From Pokkaliibacter sp. MBI-7 (lineage in GTDB: Bacteria; Pseudomonadota; Gammaproteobacteria; Pseudomonadales; Balneatricaceae): a stretch of DNA of 64,000 nt. The position numbers were made by a program, and so were the translations under genes. Below are positions 1-9,200 of the stretch, piece after piece. The DNA is taken from positions 3,993,001-4,057,000 of the forward strand of contig NZ_JARVTG010000001.1 in the NCBI RefSeq assembly GCF_029846635.1, given 5' to 3'. Every line of letters begins with the position of its first letter. Within the stretch, counting starts at the first letter, position 1. The notes below the pieces were generated by a model that searched no databases, had not been told where the DNA came from, and saw only the letters and a list, made by a program, of their open reading frames with translations.

Positions 1-158
1 GGTGTAAAAACCGTGTCGCTGTCTGCCACCGTCAGTGGTCAGGCCAGCGATGTCGTAGTCGCATTCTTTGCTGAACAGCAACGCTGTTCTCCCGGACAGG
101 CAGGGTCTTGCCGGTCCCACAGAGTGCGGGTCAGGGACATACCTATCAGGACATAACT
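1..158 (+). other. Unassigned sequence upstream of gapN
   Basis: One frame is open from base 1 to a TAA at 154-156, so this may be the 3' end of a gene that begins outside the window. The translation has no recognisable motif. A purine-rich AGGA near 148-151 serves as ribosome binding site for the next gene. Confidence 0.2.
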
Positions 159-1787
159 ATGAGCCAGGTGATCAATTTTGATGCGCTTTACCCACGTAAG
201 GGCGACATTCCTGAGCAGTTCGCCTTCAACGGTTTTATCGAACAACGCGAATACCTGATTAACGGTGAACTGCGGCGCTGGCAGGGGGATCTGGCGCCGG
301 TCACCAGCCCGGTGCATCTGCGCGATGACGACGGCCGCTGCAAGCCGGTAATACTGGGCTCAACACCGCTGCTGGACGAGGCTGCCGCGCTGGAAGCACT
401 GGATGCCGCGGTGGCTGCCTATAACCTGGGCCACGGTGAATGGCCATCGATGCCGGTGGCTGAGCGCATTCGCCATGTGGAAAACTTCCTCAGCAAGATG
501 CGTGAGCAGCGCGACGCCGTGGTTAAGCTGCTGATGTGGGAAATCGGCAAGAACCTGAAAGACTCCGAGAAGGAGTTCGACCGCACCTGTGACTATATCC
601 GCGACACCATCCTGTCACTGAAGGAACTGGACCGCCGCTCCAGCCGCTTCCAGATCGAGCAGGGCACGCTGGGCCAGATTCGCCGCGTACCCATGGGGGT
701 GGCGCTGTGTATGGGGCCGTATAACTACCCGCTGAATGAAACCTTCACCACCCTGATTCCTGCTCTGATCATGGGCAACACCGTCATCTTCAAACCGGCC
801 AAATTCGGTGTGCTGCTGATCCAGCCGCTGCTGGAGGTATTCCGCTCCTGCTTTCCGGCGGGGGTGATCAACGTTATCTATGGTCGTGGCCGCGACACCG
901 TCAGTGCCCTGATGGCCAGCGGCAAGGTCGATGTATTTGCCTTTATCGGTACCAACAAGGGCGCCAATGACCTGAAAAAACTGCACCCCAAACCGCACCG
1001 TCTGCGTTCGGCACTGGGGCTGGATGCCAAGAACCCCGGTATCGTACTGCCGGAAGTGGATCTGGAGGCGACGGTCAAAGAGTGTGTCGCCGGCGCACTG
1101 TCATTCAATGGCCAGCGCTGCACCGCACTGAAGATCCTGTTTGTGCATGAATCCATCGCCGATACCTTTGTGGCCAAACTCTGTGAACAGGTGGCTACGC
1201 TTAAGGCAGGCATGCCGTGGGAGCCGGGAGTGGCGCTGACGCCGCTGCCTGAGCCGGGCAAGACCGCCTATCTCACCCGTCTGGTGGAAGATGCGCAGGC
1301 ACTGGGTGCCCGCGTGATGAACGAAGGTGGGGCGACGGTGCGCGAAGCCTTTTTCTATCCGGCGGTGCTCTATCCTGTCAGTGCGCAGATGAAGGTGTAT
1401 CGGGAAGAGCAGTTCGGCCCGGTGGTACCGGTGGTGCCCTATAAGGACATCAGCGAAGTCATCAGCTATGTGCGGGAGTCCAATTTTGGTCAGCAGCTGA
1501 GTATTTTCGGCACCAACAGTCAGGAAGTGGGCCATCTGGTGGATGAGTTCGCGATTCAGGTTGGCCGTATCAACCTCAACAGTCAGTGCCAGCGTGGCCC
1601 GGACTCCTTCCCCTTTACCGGGCGCAAGGATTCGGCAGAAGGCACCCTGTCAGTGGACGATGCGCTGCGGGTGTTCTCCATCCGCACCATTGTTGCGGCC
1701 AAGTACGATGACAGCAGCAAGCAGCTGATTGGTGACATCATCAACAACCGTGAGTCCAGCTTCCTGACCACGGACTTTATCTTCTGA
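159..1787 (+). CDS. gapN: NADP-dependent glyceraldehyde-3-phosphate dehydrogenase (ALDH superfamily)
   Basis: A 542-residue aldehyde dehydrogenase-fold protein predicted to oxidise glyceraldehyde-3-phosphate directly to 3-phosphoglycerate with NADP, bypassing ATP-yielding glycolysis and giving NADPH. Visible family signs are PMGVALCMGPYNYPLNE, GNTVIFKPAKFG, the FIGTNKGA nucleotide-binding stretch and the catalytic-cysteine motif SFNGQRCTALK. The usual ELGGKN motif is replaced by LGLDAKN, which I recall as typical of the gammaproteobacterial GapN-like branch. An in-frame ATG at 108 would add 17 residues; I chose ATG 159 because AGGA lies about 8 nt upstream. It is a single-gene unit followed by a terminator. 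The substrate rests on family resemblance only. Confidence 0.85.
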   Translation: MSQVINFDALYPRKGDIPEQFAFNGFIEQREYLINGELRRWQGDLAPVTSPVHLRDDDGRCKPVILGSTPLLDEAAALEALDAAVAAYNLGHGEWPSMPVAERIRHVENFLSKMREQRDAVVKLLMWEIGKNLKDSEKEFDRTCDYIRDTILSLKELDRRSSRFQIEQGTLGQIRRVPMGVALCMGPYNYPLNETFTTLIPALIMGNTVIFKPAKFGVLLIQPLLEVFRSCFPAGVINVIYGRGRDTVSALMASGKVDVFAFIGTNKGANDLKKLHPKPHRLRSALGLDAKNPGIVLPEVDLEATVKECVAGALSFNGQRCTALKILFVHESIADTFVAKLCEQVATLKAGMPWEPGVALTPLPEPGKTAYLTRLVEDAQALGARVMNEGGATVREAFFYPAVLYPVSAQMKVYREEQFGPVVPVVPYKDISEVISYVRESNFGQQLSIFGTNSQEVGHLVDEFAIQVGRINLNSQCQRGPDSFPFTGRKDSAEGTLSVDDALRVFSIRTIVAAKYDDSSKQLIGDIINNRESSFLTTDFIF

Positions 1788-1821
1788 TGAAGAGAGGTGT
1801 TGGCTGACCAAGCTACACCTG

Positions 1822-1856
1822 AAACCGCTGGGGCTGTGCTCCAGCGGTTTTTTGTT
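1822..1856 (+). terminator. Rho-independent terminator of gapN
   Basis: AAACCGCTGG and CCAGCGGTTT pair around a 9-nt loop and run into a T-rich tail, 35 bp after the gapN stop. Confidence 0.85.
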
Positions 1857-2146
1857 ATGCAGAACATGGGCTGTCCATGTCGCTAATCAGTGAGGTGAAA
1901 CACCCACGCTAGCCGGTAGAAGAGGCCGGCCAGGCTCGGATTATAGAGATGGCTGAGCAGGTCTGATAGGAACAAGAGACCAGCCGGGAGGAGGCGGTCA
2001 CATGGTCAAGAACGTCACACCAGCGATGAAACGACAAGCTGGCGTAAGGCAGGGATCAGAACGATAAACAGCCCCACAGCGACACCCCAAGAATTGTGGA
2101 GCGTATCTGACTGTGTACGAGGGACTATCAGGTATTACTGCCCCTT
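1857..2146. other. Intergenic stretch, no gene recognised
   Basis: GC-rich sequence between the gapN terminator and a decayed gene. A 21-codon open frame begins at the ATG near 2002 (MVKNVTPAMK), too short to call. It may be debris of a mobile element, but I could not match it to a family. Confidence 0.3.
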
Positions 2147-2449
2147 TTATCGACTCAATATATTTGGAGGTATTGCCATCCCAGCCGCATTTAATGCAAC
2201 TGTTATCTGCGAATTCGTGCTTGCAACGAAGAGTGCCATATATCCAGTGAGCACATTCCGAACACAGAGACTGATAATCGGAAGAAACTGAAATAAAACC
2301 ACTCCCGCATTCATCACATTTACAACCTTCACGAAAATTATCGAGTGCTTCTTTTTATAGATCTACTGTTAATTTGTGCTGACTTTTTGATGCCTCTTTC
2401 AATTCTTCGGTATATGTCCAGTGCTCCCTATTTGAGTGCCCACGCTTCC
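2147..2449 (-). pseudogene. Decayed zinc-ribbon protein gene, interrupted by IS copy 1
   Basis: On the minus strand one frame gives a cysteine-rich segment: CKCDECGSG, then LCSECAHW, then CIKCGWDG, i.e. several CxxC knuckles typical of small zinc ribbons. Upstream in the same frame a polar stretch (KRGHSNREHW, TEELKEASK) is separated from the ribbon by an in-frame TAA at 2355-2357. The IS insertion point falls about 50 nt further upstream; beyond it the frame continues briefly (NSPTEGG) before another stop. The local AT content is higher than in neighbouring core genes. It is probably dead: an internal stop, no clear start and an IS insertion. The exact 3' end is uncertain. Confidence 0.4.
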
Positions 2450-2459
2450 CCCCGGAACC

Positions 2460-3875
2460 CAATCCACCCAAGTTAAGCCTCAACATGTCTTTTGAATCAA
2501 ATGCTTACGTGGCTTTCCGCGGTCCTTTGGTCGGGGTTTAGAGGTGCCCGGTCGTCGGGGAAATGTACAGCGCGCTATCTGTTTTGTCGCTTCCGCTAAC
2601 CGCTGCATGGCTTTCACGCATCCGGTCAGTACCACGGGCAAAATATCTCTCAACGCCATGTGACCGTAAGCACGGTTGGTCGCCTGATCAACACCGACCC
2701 GATGTTGCCGTTCTGCGAACATCACCACGACCCTTTCCAGATTGTCACAGACGATCTTGGCGGCAAAATCCTGCATGACCGCTCGTTGGGACAACCCCGA
2801 TACCTGCTCTATCTGCAGCCGGTGCTTTAACCGTTTGAACGCCTCTTCAATACGCCAGCGTTGATGGTACAGCGACATAAAGACGCTGGCCGGAAAGCGC
2901 TGACGATCCATCAGGTTCGTCATCACCACATGGACCTTCCCCTTTGGCGTTCGATATTTGACCAGCCGCACGGGCTGAGGGGTGGGCAGGCATTCATACG
3001 AGGCGGCGTCCTGCTGGCTGGGAGCGGGCAACATCACGTCCTGATCTTTCAGACCGGAGGACATGAACTCCCTGACACAGCGATAGCCCAGCGCATCGAC
3101 CCGCATGCAGAACGGGATCCCTCGCTGGTTTAATGCCGCCACCAGCCAGCGGCAGGGGTAACCGCGATCCAGCAACAGCAGGTCATCCGCGCGCAGACGG
3201 TCCAGATGCTCAAACAGCATCTGCCGTTCACCCACCTGGGGGGAGTATAGCGTGGCGGCTAGCATCATCTCGGCCTCGACCAGATAGAGGCCAAAGGCCA
3301 GCTGCTGTGGGCGGGCCGCACGTGATCGGTGGCAGGCCCGTACCGCCAGATTCAGGTGCGAGGCATCCGCCGCAACCAGACGCAGGCCGCGCCAGCGCGG
3401 TATCAAAGAGTGGCTTTCCAGCAGCGCCAGCAGGTGATCATTGAGTGCGGTAAAGGCGGAGTGAGACAGTTTGGTGCGCGCCTGGGCGAAGGCCTGTTCT
3501 GACACGCAATGAGAGAGGCCGGGCTGATGCTGGCAGGAGGCAAAGAACTGATCCAGTTCCACCTGCACGCGTTTACTCATGGAGCGCAACATGCAGGCAA
3601 CCAGTGAGGTCAGTGGCAATTTGCGTTGCCGTGAGAAGCCATTGGGGTGATCAGGGTGACGCGCCTTTTGTGCGAACGCATCAGAGTGCAGAAAGGTCAT
3701 AAATCGCTGAAGCAGAGCAGAAAGAGACATGGGAACACAGCCGCAGAGGAGTGAGTTCCCTATTGGTCGCCGTCCGACACAGGAGATAAAAAGCAGGTTA
3801 GTCGGACGGCGACCTCACAAAATCAGCGACAGGTCAATGATTTATATTGGTTTTTTCATTAACTTGGGTGGATTG
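2460..3875 (-). mobile_element. IS4-family insertion sequence, full copy 1 (1416 bp)
   Basis: The element is bounded by perfect 17-bp terminal inverted repeats (CAATCCACCCAAGTTAA) and flanked by a 10-bp target duplication CCCCGGAACC at 2450-2459 and 3876-3885. It carries one transposase gene. Copy 2 at 51743-53158 has the same length; the one difference I noticed is A at 3817 against G at 53100. A 9-12 bp duplication and a YREK-type DDE transposase fit the IS4 family. I cannot assign an IS name without a database. Confidence 0.93.
2480..3730 (-). CDS. IS4-family DDE transposase
   Basis: A 416-residue transposase filling IS copy 1. The N-terminal region is a DUF4372-like DNA-binding segment (SLSALLQRFMTFLHSDAFA). 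The first catalytic Asp is in LVAADASHL, the second in LLLLDRGYP, and the C-terminal signature YHQRWRIEEAFKRLK is an exact Y-(2)-R-(3)-E-(6)-K motif. The tail is basic (RRPGTSKPRPKDRGKPRK). The frame is intact and the gene looks functional. Confidence 0.93.
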   Translation of the reverse strand: MSLSALLQRFMTFLHSDAFAQKARHPDHPNGFSRQRKLPLTSLVACMLRSMSKRVQVELDQFFASCQHQPGLSHCVSEQAFAQARTKLSHSAFTALNDHLLALLESHSLIPRWRGLRLVAADASHLNLAVRACHRSRAARPQQLAFGLYLVEAEMMLAATLYSPQVGERQMLFEHLDRLRADDLLLLDRGYPCRWLVAALNQRGIPFCMRVDALGYRCVREFMSSGLKDQDVMLPAPSQQDAASYECLPTPQPVRLVKYRTPKGKVHVVMTNLMDRQRFPASVFMSLYHQRWRIEEAFKRLKHRLQIEQVSGLSQRAVMQDFAAKIVCDNLERVVVMFAERQHRVGVDQATNRAYGHMALRDILPVVLTGCVKAMQRLAEATKQIARCTFPRRPGTSKPRPKDRGKPRKHLIQKTC

Positions 3876-3984
3876 CCCCGGAACCTCCTTCTGTCGGGCT
3901 ATTTTAATTTCCTATATCGTATGCCTAATTCTGCGCTCTGCGGAAACCAGTCCTACAGCAGTGCTTTGTTAAAGATGCTTTGAC

Positions 3985-4836
3985 TCATAAGTTGGCTGCC
4001 CTTTTTAAGGTTTTATAAACAAGGTCTGAATCAGAACCAAGTTGCTTCAACTTGTAAGATTTTTTTGAATTATTGGTAATTATCCAAATTTCTGGTATTC
4101 GCTTACCTTTGCGGAACTCATCAGCAATAACAACATTCTCAACATCATTGAGTGGAATGTTTTTTTTTGTGAGAGGGTACGCCACCAAAATACTATTTTC
4201 AGTGACTTGGACACCCGTTGCTGCTACTAGATATTCATAGATAATGAAAGCAACTAGAACACTTGTCACGCCATAGCCCAATAGTGGATTACTACCTGCT
4301 CCTATATAAATACCTAAAGCAGTAAAGCTGACTACACAAGCCAAATAAACTAAATGGTATAACGGCCCCTTAGAAAACTTAGATTGATAAAGATCTGAAT
4401 TTCGAGCACCAGCCCTTTCATTTAGTACATCTCGGAGTATCTCAAATCCAAGTAATTTATAATCAATTTTAAGCAATTCTTGGTTGTCAGTGCCTAGTAA
4501 ATCTAGACGCTGCATATACGGCCTTTCTTTTACTCTATGGACTTTCTCCCAATCGATTAGCCCTTTAGCTTTTCCGATGTGCATATACCAAACACCATCG
4601 TCATCAGCTGCAATATCTGCGAATGGTAGCTTTTTTAAAAAACGCCATGTAAGAGCTGAAAAAACTCCATAGACCATTGTACACATTGCCGAAATCATGA
4701 GTGTGTCATTTGGATTGCCTTCGTGCTCGTCAGGAAGGAAGGGTAAAGCAAATCCTAATGCCAAAAATGTTACAAAAACTACTAAGCATCCTTTCGTTAG
4801 TGTGACATATTTTTTATCGAGCTTGAATTCTTGCAT
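3985..4836 (-). CDS. AT-rich hypothetical membrane protein
   Basis: A 283-residue protein I do not recognise by name. Two hydrophobic segments lie near residues 13-33 and 46-66, and another pair near 160-180 and 185-208. Soluble stretches follow each pair; the last (about 209-283) resembles the beta-rich PH-like tail seen in some bacterial two-pair membrane proteins. It sits in the AT-rich accessory island beside displaced rhs debris, and its base composition differs clearly from the core genes. It could be an orphan immunity protein for a lost membrane-acting toxin, but that is inference from position only. Confidence 0.6.
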   Translation of the reverse strand: MQEFKLDKKYVTLTKGCLVVFVTFLALGFALPFLPDEHEGNPNDTLMISAMCTMVYGVFSALTWRFLKKLPFADIAADDDGVWYMHIGKAKGLIDWEKVHRVKERPYMQRLDLLGTDNQELLKIDYKLLGFEILRDVLNERAGARNSDLYQSKFSKGPLYHLVYLACVVSFTALGIYIGAGSNPLLGYGVTSVLVAFIIYEYLVAATGVQVTENSILVAYPLTKKNIPLNDVENVVIADEFRKGKRIPEIWIITNNSKKSYKLKQLGSDSDLVYKTLKRAANL

Positions 4837-5182
4837 GAGTTGCCTTCGGTCATTTAACCTTTAGTTAAGTGGCTGGTTTTAGCCGATCTCAGTGAGAAAA
4901 AAGTAATTTCATCATCACGAAAGTAAGTTATTAAAAGGTATTTAAATCGGTAACGGATCATTCAAAAGGTATACGTTTTTTCATATTTTTCAAGGATCAG
5001 ATAACGGTCTTTTTAGTGGATTCATAGAAAATGCATCTGAAATCCGAGCTCCTCTAAGTAACGGATACGCCTCCAGTGTTCTTGTCTACTTTCACAATAT
5101 TCCCCGACCTCAGCCCTTCAGCCATAGCTGCCTGATATCGTCGAGGGATGATACCTCATAGCTTTATCCATTCTCGGCTCCT
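4837..5182. other. AT-rich gap with possible decayed reading frame
   Basis: No intact gene. On the minus strand a frame ending at a TAG at 5054-5056 reads RYQAAMAEGLRSGNIVKVDK followed by NTGGVSVT, which has coding character, while a neighbouring frame has a good ribosome binding site and start (GAAGGAGCCGAGA then ATG at about 5172) but stops after 17 codons. This looks like a frameshifted remnant, possibly of the toxin or immunity gene once attached to the displaced rhs tip. Confidence 0.3.
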
Positions 5183-5487
5183 TCACGGCGCAGATTGCAG
5201 TAATAAGCTGGTTGTTGATCCCCAAAGGGTAAAGGAGGGGATAATAAGGTTATTTCCGTGGTGGTGAGCCGCGCCGATGAGTTCACCACTGCGCTCCACA
5301 CTTTCACCTGTCACCCAGTCAGTGCCGGTGATGGCCTGACCGACGGCTTTGAGCGTGCCAAGGCCGGGGATCATATCCAGCAGCAGGGAGCCGCCGCTGG
5401 CCAGCAGGCCGGGTTCGGTGCCGTTCCCGGCGATGTCTTCGATGGCTTCGGCACAGAGTCCCAGCGGGTTGGCCCCGCTCAGGGGAG
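5183..5487 (-). pseudogene. Displaced rhs C-terminal tip (orphan fragment)
   Basis: Bases 5271-5458 match 6911-7098 inside the main rhs gene with about 7 mismatches in 188 bp by my count. The fragment begins at the end of the Rhs core (LSGANPLGLCAEAIEDI), runs through the pre-toxin segment (MIPGLGTLKAVGQAITG) and diverges right after SGELIGAA, where the main gene continues into its toxin. After the divergence point it reads HHHGNNLIIPSF and stops. It lacks the core repeats and the toxin, and has no start of its own. Displaced tips of this kind are a known feature of rhs loci and record replacement of an older toxin cassette. Confidence 0.8.
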
Positions 5488-5493
5488 AAGATC

Positions 5494-5525
5494 ACGCCAG
5501 CCGCTTTAATTCAGCGGGCTGGCGT
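5494..5525 (-). terminator. Hairpin after the Rhs immunity gene
   Basis: ACGCCAGCC-GCT pairs with AGC-G-GGCTGGCGT around a 7-nt loop with one bulge, starting 16 nt after the stop of the immunity gene in its own direction. The tail is pyrimidine-rich but not a clean U run, so termination is likely but unproven. Confidence 0.5.
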
Positions 5526-5540
5526 CAGGGATGGCAGGTG

Positions 5541-6200
5541 TCAGAAGGCTGTTTTGATCAGGGCGTTGGTATCCATAATCTGGCGGTCCGCCATCTGCGC
5601 CAGAATAGAAAGGTGAGTGAAGATATTCAGTTTTTGGATATGGTCGATGGTATTTTCACCCCCGGCAAAGAGGGCAGGGACAAAGCCAAAGCACTCGTCT
5701 TCTTTGAGCGGGCCGAATCGTTGAATACACTCATCAAAGAGCGGGGTATTGTTGGTGCTTTTCATTCCTATTATTTTTTTGCTTAGTGAGCAAGCAAGAA
5801 ACTGACCGAAAGCAGCATCTTCACCCTTGGAAGCGATAACACCTTCGTGTCCCTTTTTCTGAACTAGCCACCCCATAGGTGCTGCTATCTCATAGCTGTA
5901 ACCTGATTTTTTGCCCCACAGGTACAGTTCACCAAAAGCATTTCTAGCAATTACATGGAACGCATCAAACTCCATGATGGGAGTATCGCCAATCCAAGAT
6001 TCTAATTGCTCTTCATAGTCATCTGGATTAACGAACCACAGTAGCCCATTATTGAAGCTGCAAAGACCATAGGTATTCCAGAATTCGATAAGCGCCGCAG
6101 GCAATCTTGTCCGATACTTCTCAATGATTGTACTCGGCACTGATTTAGATGAAGTGGGCGTACCGAATTCATAGAGGAAATAGTCGAGATCCTGATACAT
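5541..6200 (-). CDS. Tdi1-like immunity protein (GAD-like/DUF1851)
   Basis: A 219-residue cytoplasmic protein of the GAD-like plus DUF1851 type. The N-terminal half has YRTRLPAALIEFWNTYGLCSF and LLWFVNPDDYEEQL; the middle has ARNAFGELYLWG, and the C-terminal half has LFDECIQRFGPLKEDECFGF followed by a short helix. Such proteins are immunity partners of Tde1-type (Ntox15) DNase effectors, where the C-terminal DUF1851 domain is named Tdi1_C. It begins 1 bp after the stop of the rhs gene, the expected place for cognate immunity. No signal peptide fits a cytoplasmic nuclease target. Base composition is lower in GC than the rhs core, as is normal for exchanged toxin/immunity cassettes. Confidence 0.8.
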   Translation of the reverse strand: MYQDLDYFLYEFGTPTSSKSVPSTIIEKYRTRLPAALIEFWNTYGLCSFNNGLLWFVNPDDYEEQLESWIGDTPIMEFDAFHVIARNAFGELYLWGKKSGYSYEIAAPMGWLVQKKGHEGVIASKGEDAAFGQFLACSLSKKIIGMKSTNNTPLFDECIQRFGPLKEDECFGFVPALFAGGENTIDHIQKLNIFTHLSILAQMADRQIMDTNALIKTAF

Positions 6201-6201
6201 G

Positions 6202-9200
6202 CTATTTACACCTTTCCAAGCTTACGTTCATCATCGCCTCTGCTCCTAGTGTTTCCACTGCCTCCAGAGCGGCACTATCTATTCCTGAAACCTTACCCGG
6301 CCATTGCGCACCAATGGATGAGTTGACGTTTGCATTTCCAACTCGGCCAATAACGTCATCACCGCCAGCAATCATGTCAGGGTTATGCAGTGCAGCCAAT
6401 TGATCCATCTGTTCTTTAACTTTTGCGTCAACCAGATCCTGCATTTCAGCAGGCGATACACCTTTCTTTCTGAGCGAAGTTCGCACAGATTCTTCGATTT
6501 CATTCTCCAGTTTGGCTCTTGCCGCTTGTTGAGCTTTGTTACCTGAAGTCAGAATCTCTCTGGCCTTTTTACTACCATATTGTTCTCTCAGCTCATTCAG
6601 TATCTCCCGGTTCTCCAGATAGCGCCCCACCGTCATGCTATTGATACCGGCTTCCTGATCTTTGAGCTGACGGTAAAACTCTTTCTCCATCTTCTGGGTG
6701 TTGTTGCCGTAGCTGTCTTTCAGGCTTTTGCCGGGGGTAAAACAGGGTACTTTGTATTTCTTCATGAGCTGCGTGGCTCTGGTGGCCACCTTGTCTCCGG
6801 CCTTCAACCAGTCTTCGGCATTCTTAAGCTTGCGTGCGGCTTCCTCGACCAGATCCAGCGCTTTGGCGCTTTTGCTCAGCACCCGTCCGAACGGGATGAT
6901 GCTCATGGCTGCGCCGATGAGTTCACCACTGCGCTCCACACTTTCACCTGTCACCCAGTCAGTGCCGGTGATGGCCTGCCCGACGGCTTTGAGCGTGCCA
7001 AGGCCGGGGATCATATCCAGCAGCAGGGAGCCACCGCTGGCCAGCAATCCCGGCTCGGTGCCGTTCCCGGTGATGTCTTCGATGGCTTCGGCACAGAGGC
7101 CGAGCGGGTCAATCCAGCTGAGCGGGTTGGGGCCGTAGCGGTAGGGGTTGAGGCCGCCCAGCAGGCCGATAGGGTCCTGGCTGATATAGCGGCCACTGTG
7201 CGGGTCGTAGTAGCGATAGCGGTTGTAGTGCAGGCCGCTTTCTTCATCCCAGTACTGGCCTTGCAGGCGCAGTGGGTTGGCGACGGTGTCGAGGCTGACG
7301 GTGGCCATGCCCCAGACATCGGGTTCGGCCTGCCAGACCGGCTGGCCCTGCTGGTCGAGCAGGGCCATCGGCGCACCGCGCTGGTCCAGCACGTAGTGGT
7401 AGGCGTGGCCGTGGTCGATCAGCAGCAGCGGGCGGTAGCTGTCGCGCTGGCTGTCTTGCGCGGTGGGTTCGTACAGATACCAGCGGTAGTGGCCGTCGGT
7501 CTGTTCGCCCAGCAGGTGGTGGCCCTGCCAGTAATAGTGGGTGCGGCGACGGCTGAGCCGCTGACGGGTCCAGTCGCCGGGGTCATCCCCGTCGCCCTCT
7601 TCCTGCACCCGCCGGTAGGTGGCGACGGTTTTGCTGATGCGTCGCCCCAGCGGGTCGTAGTCGTACCAGGCGCTGGTGCTGTCGCTGTGCACTTCGCGCA
7701 GCTGGTTAAGGGCATCAAACACCCGCCGCTGCAGCAATTCACCGGTGCGGCTGCGCACTTCGGTCTGGTTGCCGCGTTCGTCGTAGTGGTAGCGCCGTTC
7801 ACCCAGCAGGGTCAGGCGGTCGTAGGTGGCTTCAGCAGGCTGACCGGCAATATGGCTGGGGTTGCCGAAACTGTCGAACACATAGGCGTGGCGCTGCTCA
7901 TGCCCGGCATCGTCGATCAGGTGGACTTCCTGCAACTGGCGCAAGGCGTCGTAGTGGTAGTTGACGGTGCCGCGGTGGCTGTCGCTGTGTTGCTGCAGCT
8001 GCTGGTGCAGGCCGTAGCGGTACTGGCGCTGGCGCGGCTGGTCGTGCTGCGTCCACTGCTGGCCGATCAGCCGGTCGCGGTGGTCAAAGGTCTGGCTGAG
8101 TAACGGCAGTTCACGGCCCGGCAGGGTGCGCTGGGTTTCGCTGCCAAACGCGTTGAGGGTGCGTTGCAGCAGGGGGCAGTGCTGGTGGCTCAGGCCGGTC
8201 AGGCGGTGATGGTCGTCGTAGTGGCGCTGTACGGTGGTGCCATCGGGCAGGTGCAGCTCCGCCAGTCGGCCCTGCTCGTCGTAGTCGTAGCGCAGCTGCC
8301 ATTCGTGCAGGTCGCCGCGGGGGTCTTTGTACCAGCCCTGACCGGCGGCCAGACGGTTATCCGGGCGCCACTGCCATACCAGCCGGGCCTGTTCGTTATG
8401 GGCGGCGGTCAGGCGCTGACGCACATCGTGCTGGTAGTGGTCTGACTGGCAGGGGCTGGCATCATGGCGACGGGCATAGCTGTGGCGCTCGGTCATCATG
8501 CCCTGAGCATCATAGGCTAAGGCGATGCGCGGGCCGGGCTGCTCCGGGCTGCCTTCCTCAATGGCCTGTAACTGGCCACCGGGGGTCCAGTGGTAGTGGC
8601 GCTGGCGTTCATCAAAGTGCTGGCTGGATTGCAGCCGCTGGCCGGCGGTGTAGCGCAACCGGAAAAACGCCTGATCACTGCGCAGCAGCCCGGTGAGCTG
8701 GCGTTCGGCGTTGTAGCTGAGCACCACGCTGCTGCCATCGGCCTGGGTGAGGGCCGTGGGCTGGCTCAGTCCGGCATAGGCCAGGTGTTCGGTGTGGCCA
8801 TCGGGCAGGGTCAGCCGGGTCAGTCTCCCCGCCGTATCGTACTGATAGTGGGTTTCTTCCCGCTGGTCTTCACGGCCTGGTAAAAAGCGGCCCTGACGGA
8901 TGATCTGGCCGCGCTCGTTGTACAGCCAGCTGATCACTTCGCGGGTCGGGCTGAGCAGGGCGGTGAGCTGGCCGGTGGCGCTGTAGCTGTATCGCCACCG
9001 CTGTTCACCGTGCCGGGCCACCAGTGGCATACCGGGGGCATTGGTAAAGGCCGCCGGACGGTGGGTGGAGACGCTGCTGTCCACCTTATCAGCCCGGTAG
9101 CTCAGGTGCAGGGCGGGCTGGCCGGGGCCTGTCACCTGACTGATCTGTCCCTCGCGATAGTGGTAGTGGCTGGCCAGCGGCTGATCAGGGTGATGAACAT

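Noticed and set aside
6580..8103. A 507-codon open frame on the plus strand opposite the rhs gene
   Set aside because: It is the reverse of GC-rich Rhs repeats, reads as repetitive Val/Ala/Gln with no domain, and the Rhs protein on the other strand is unambiguous.
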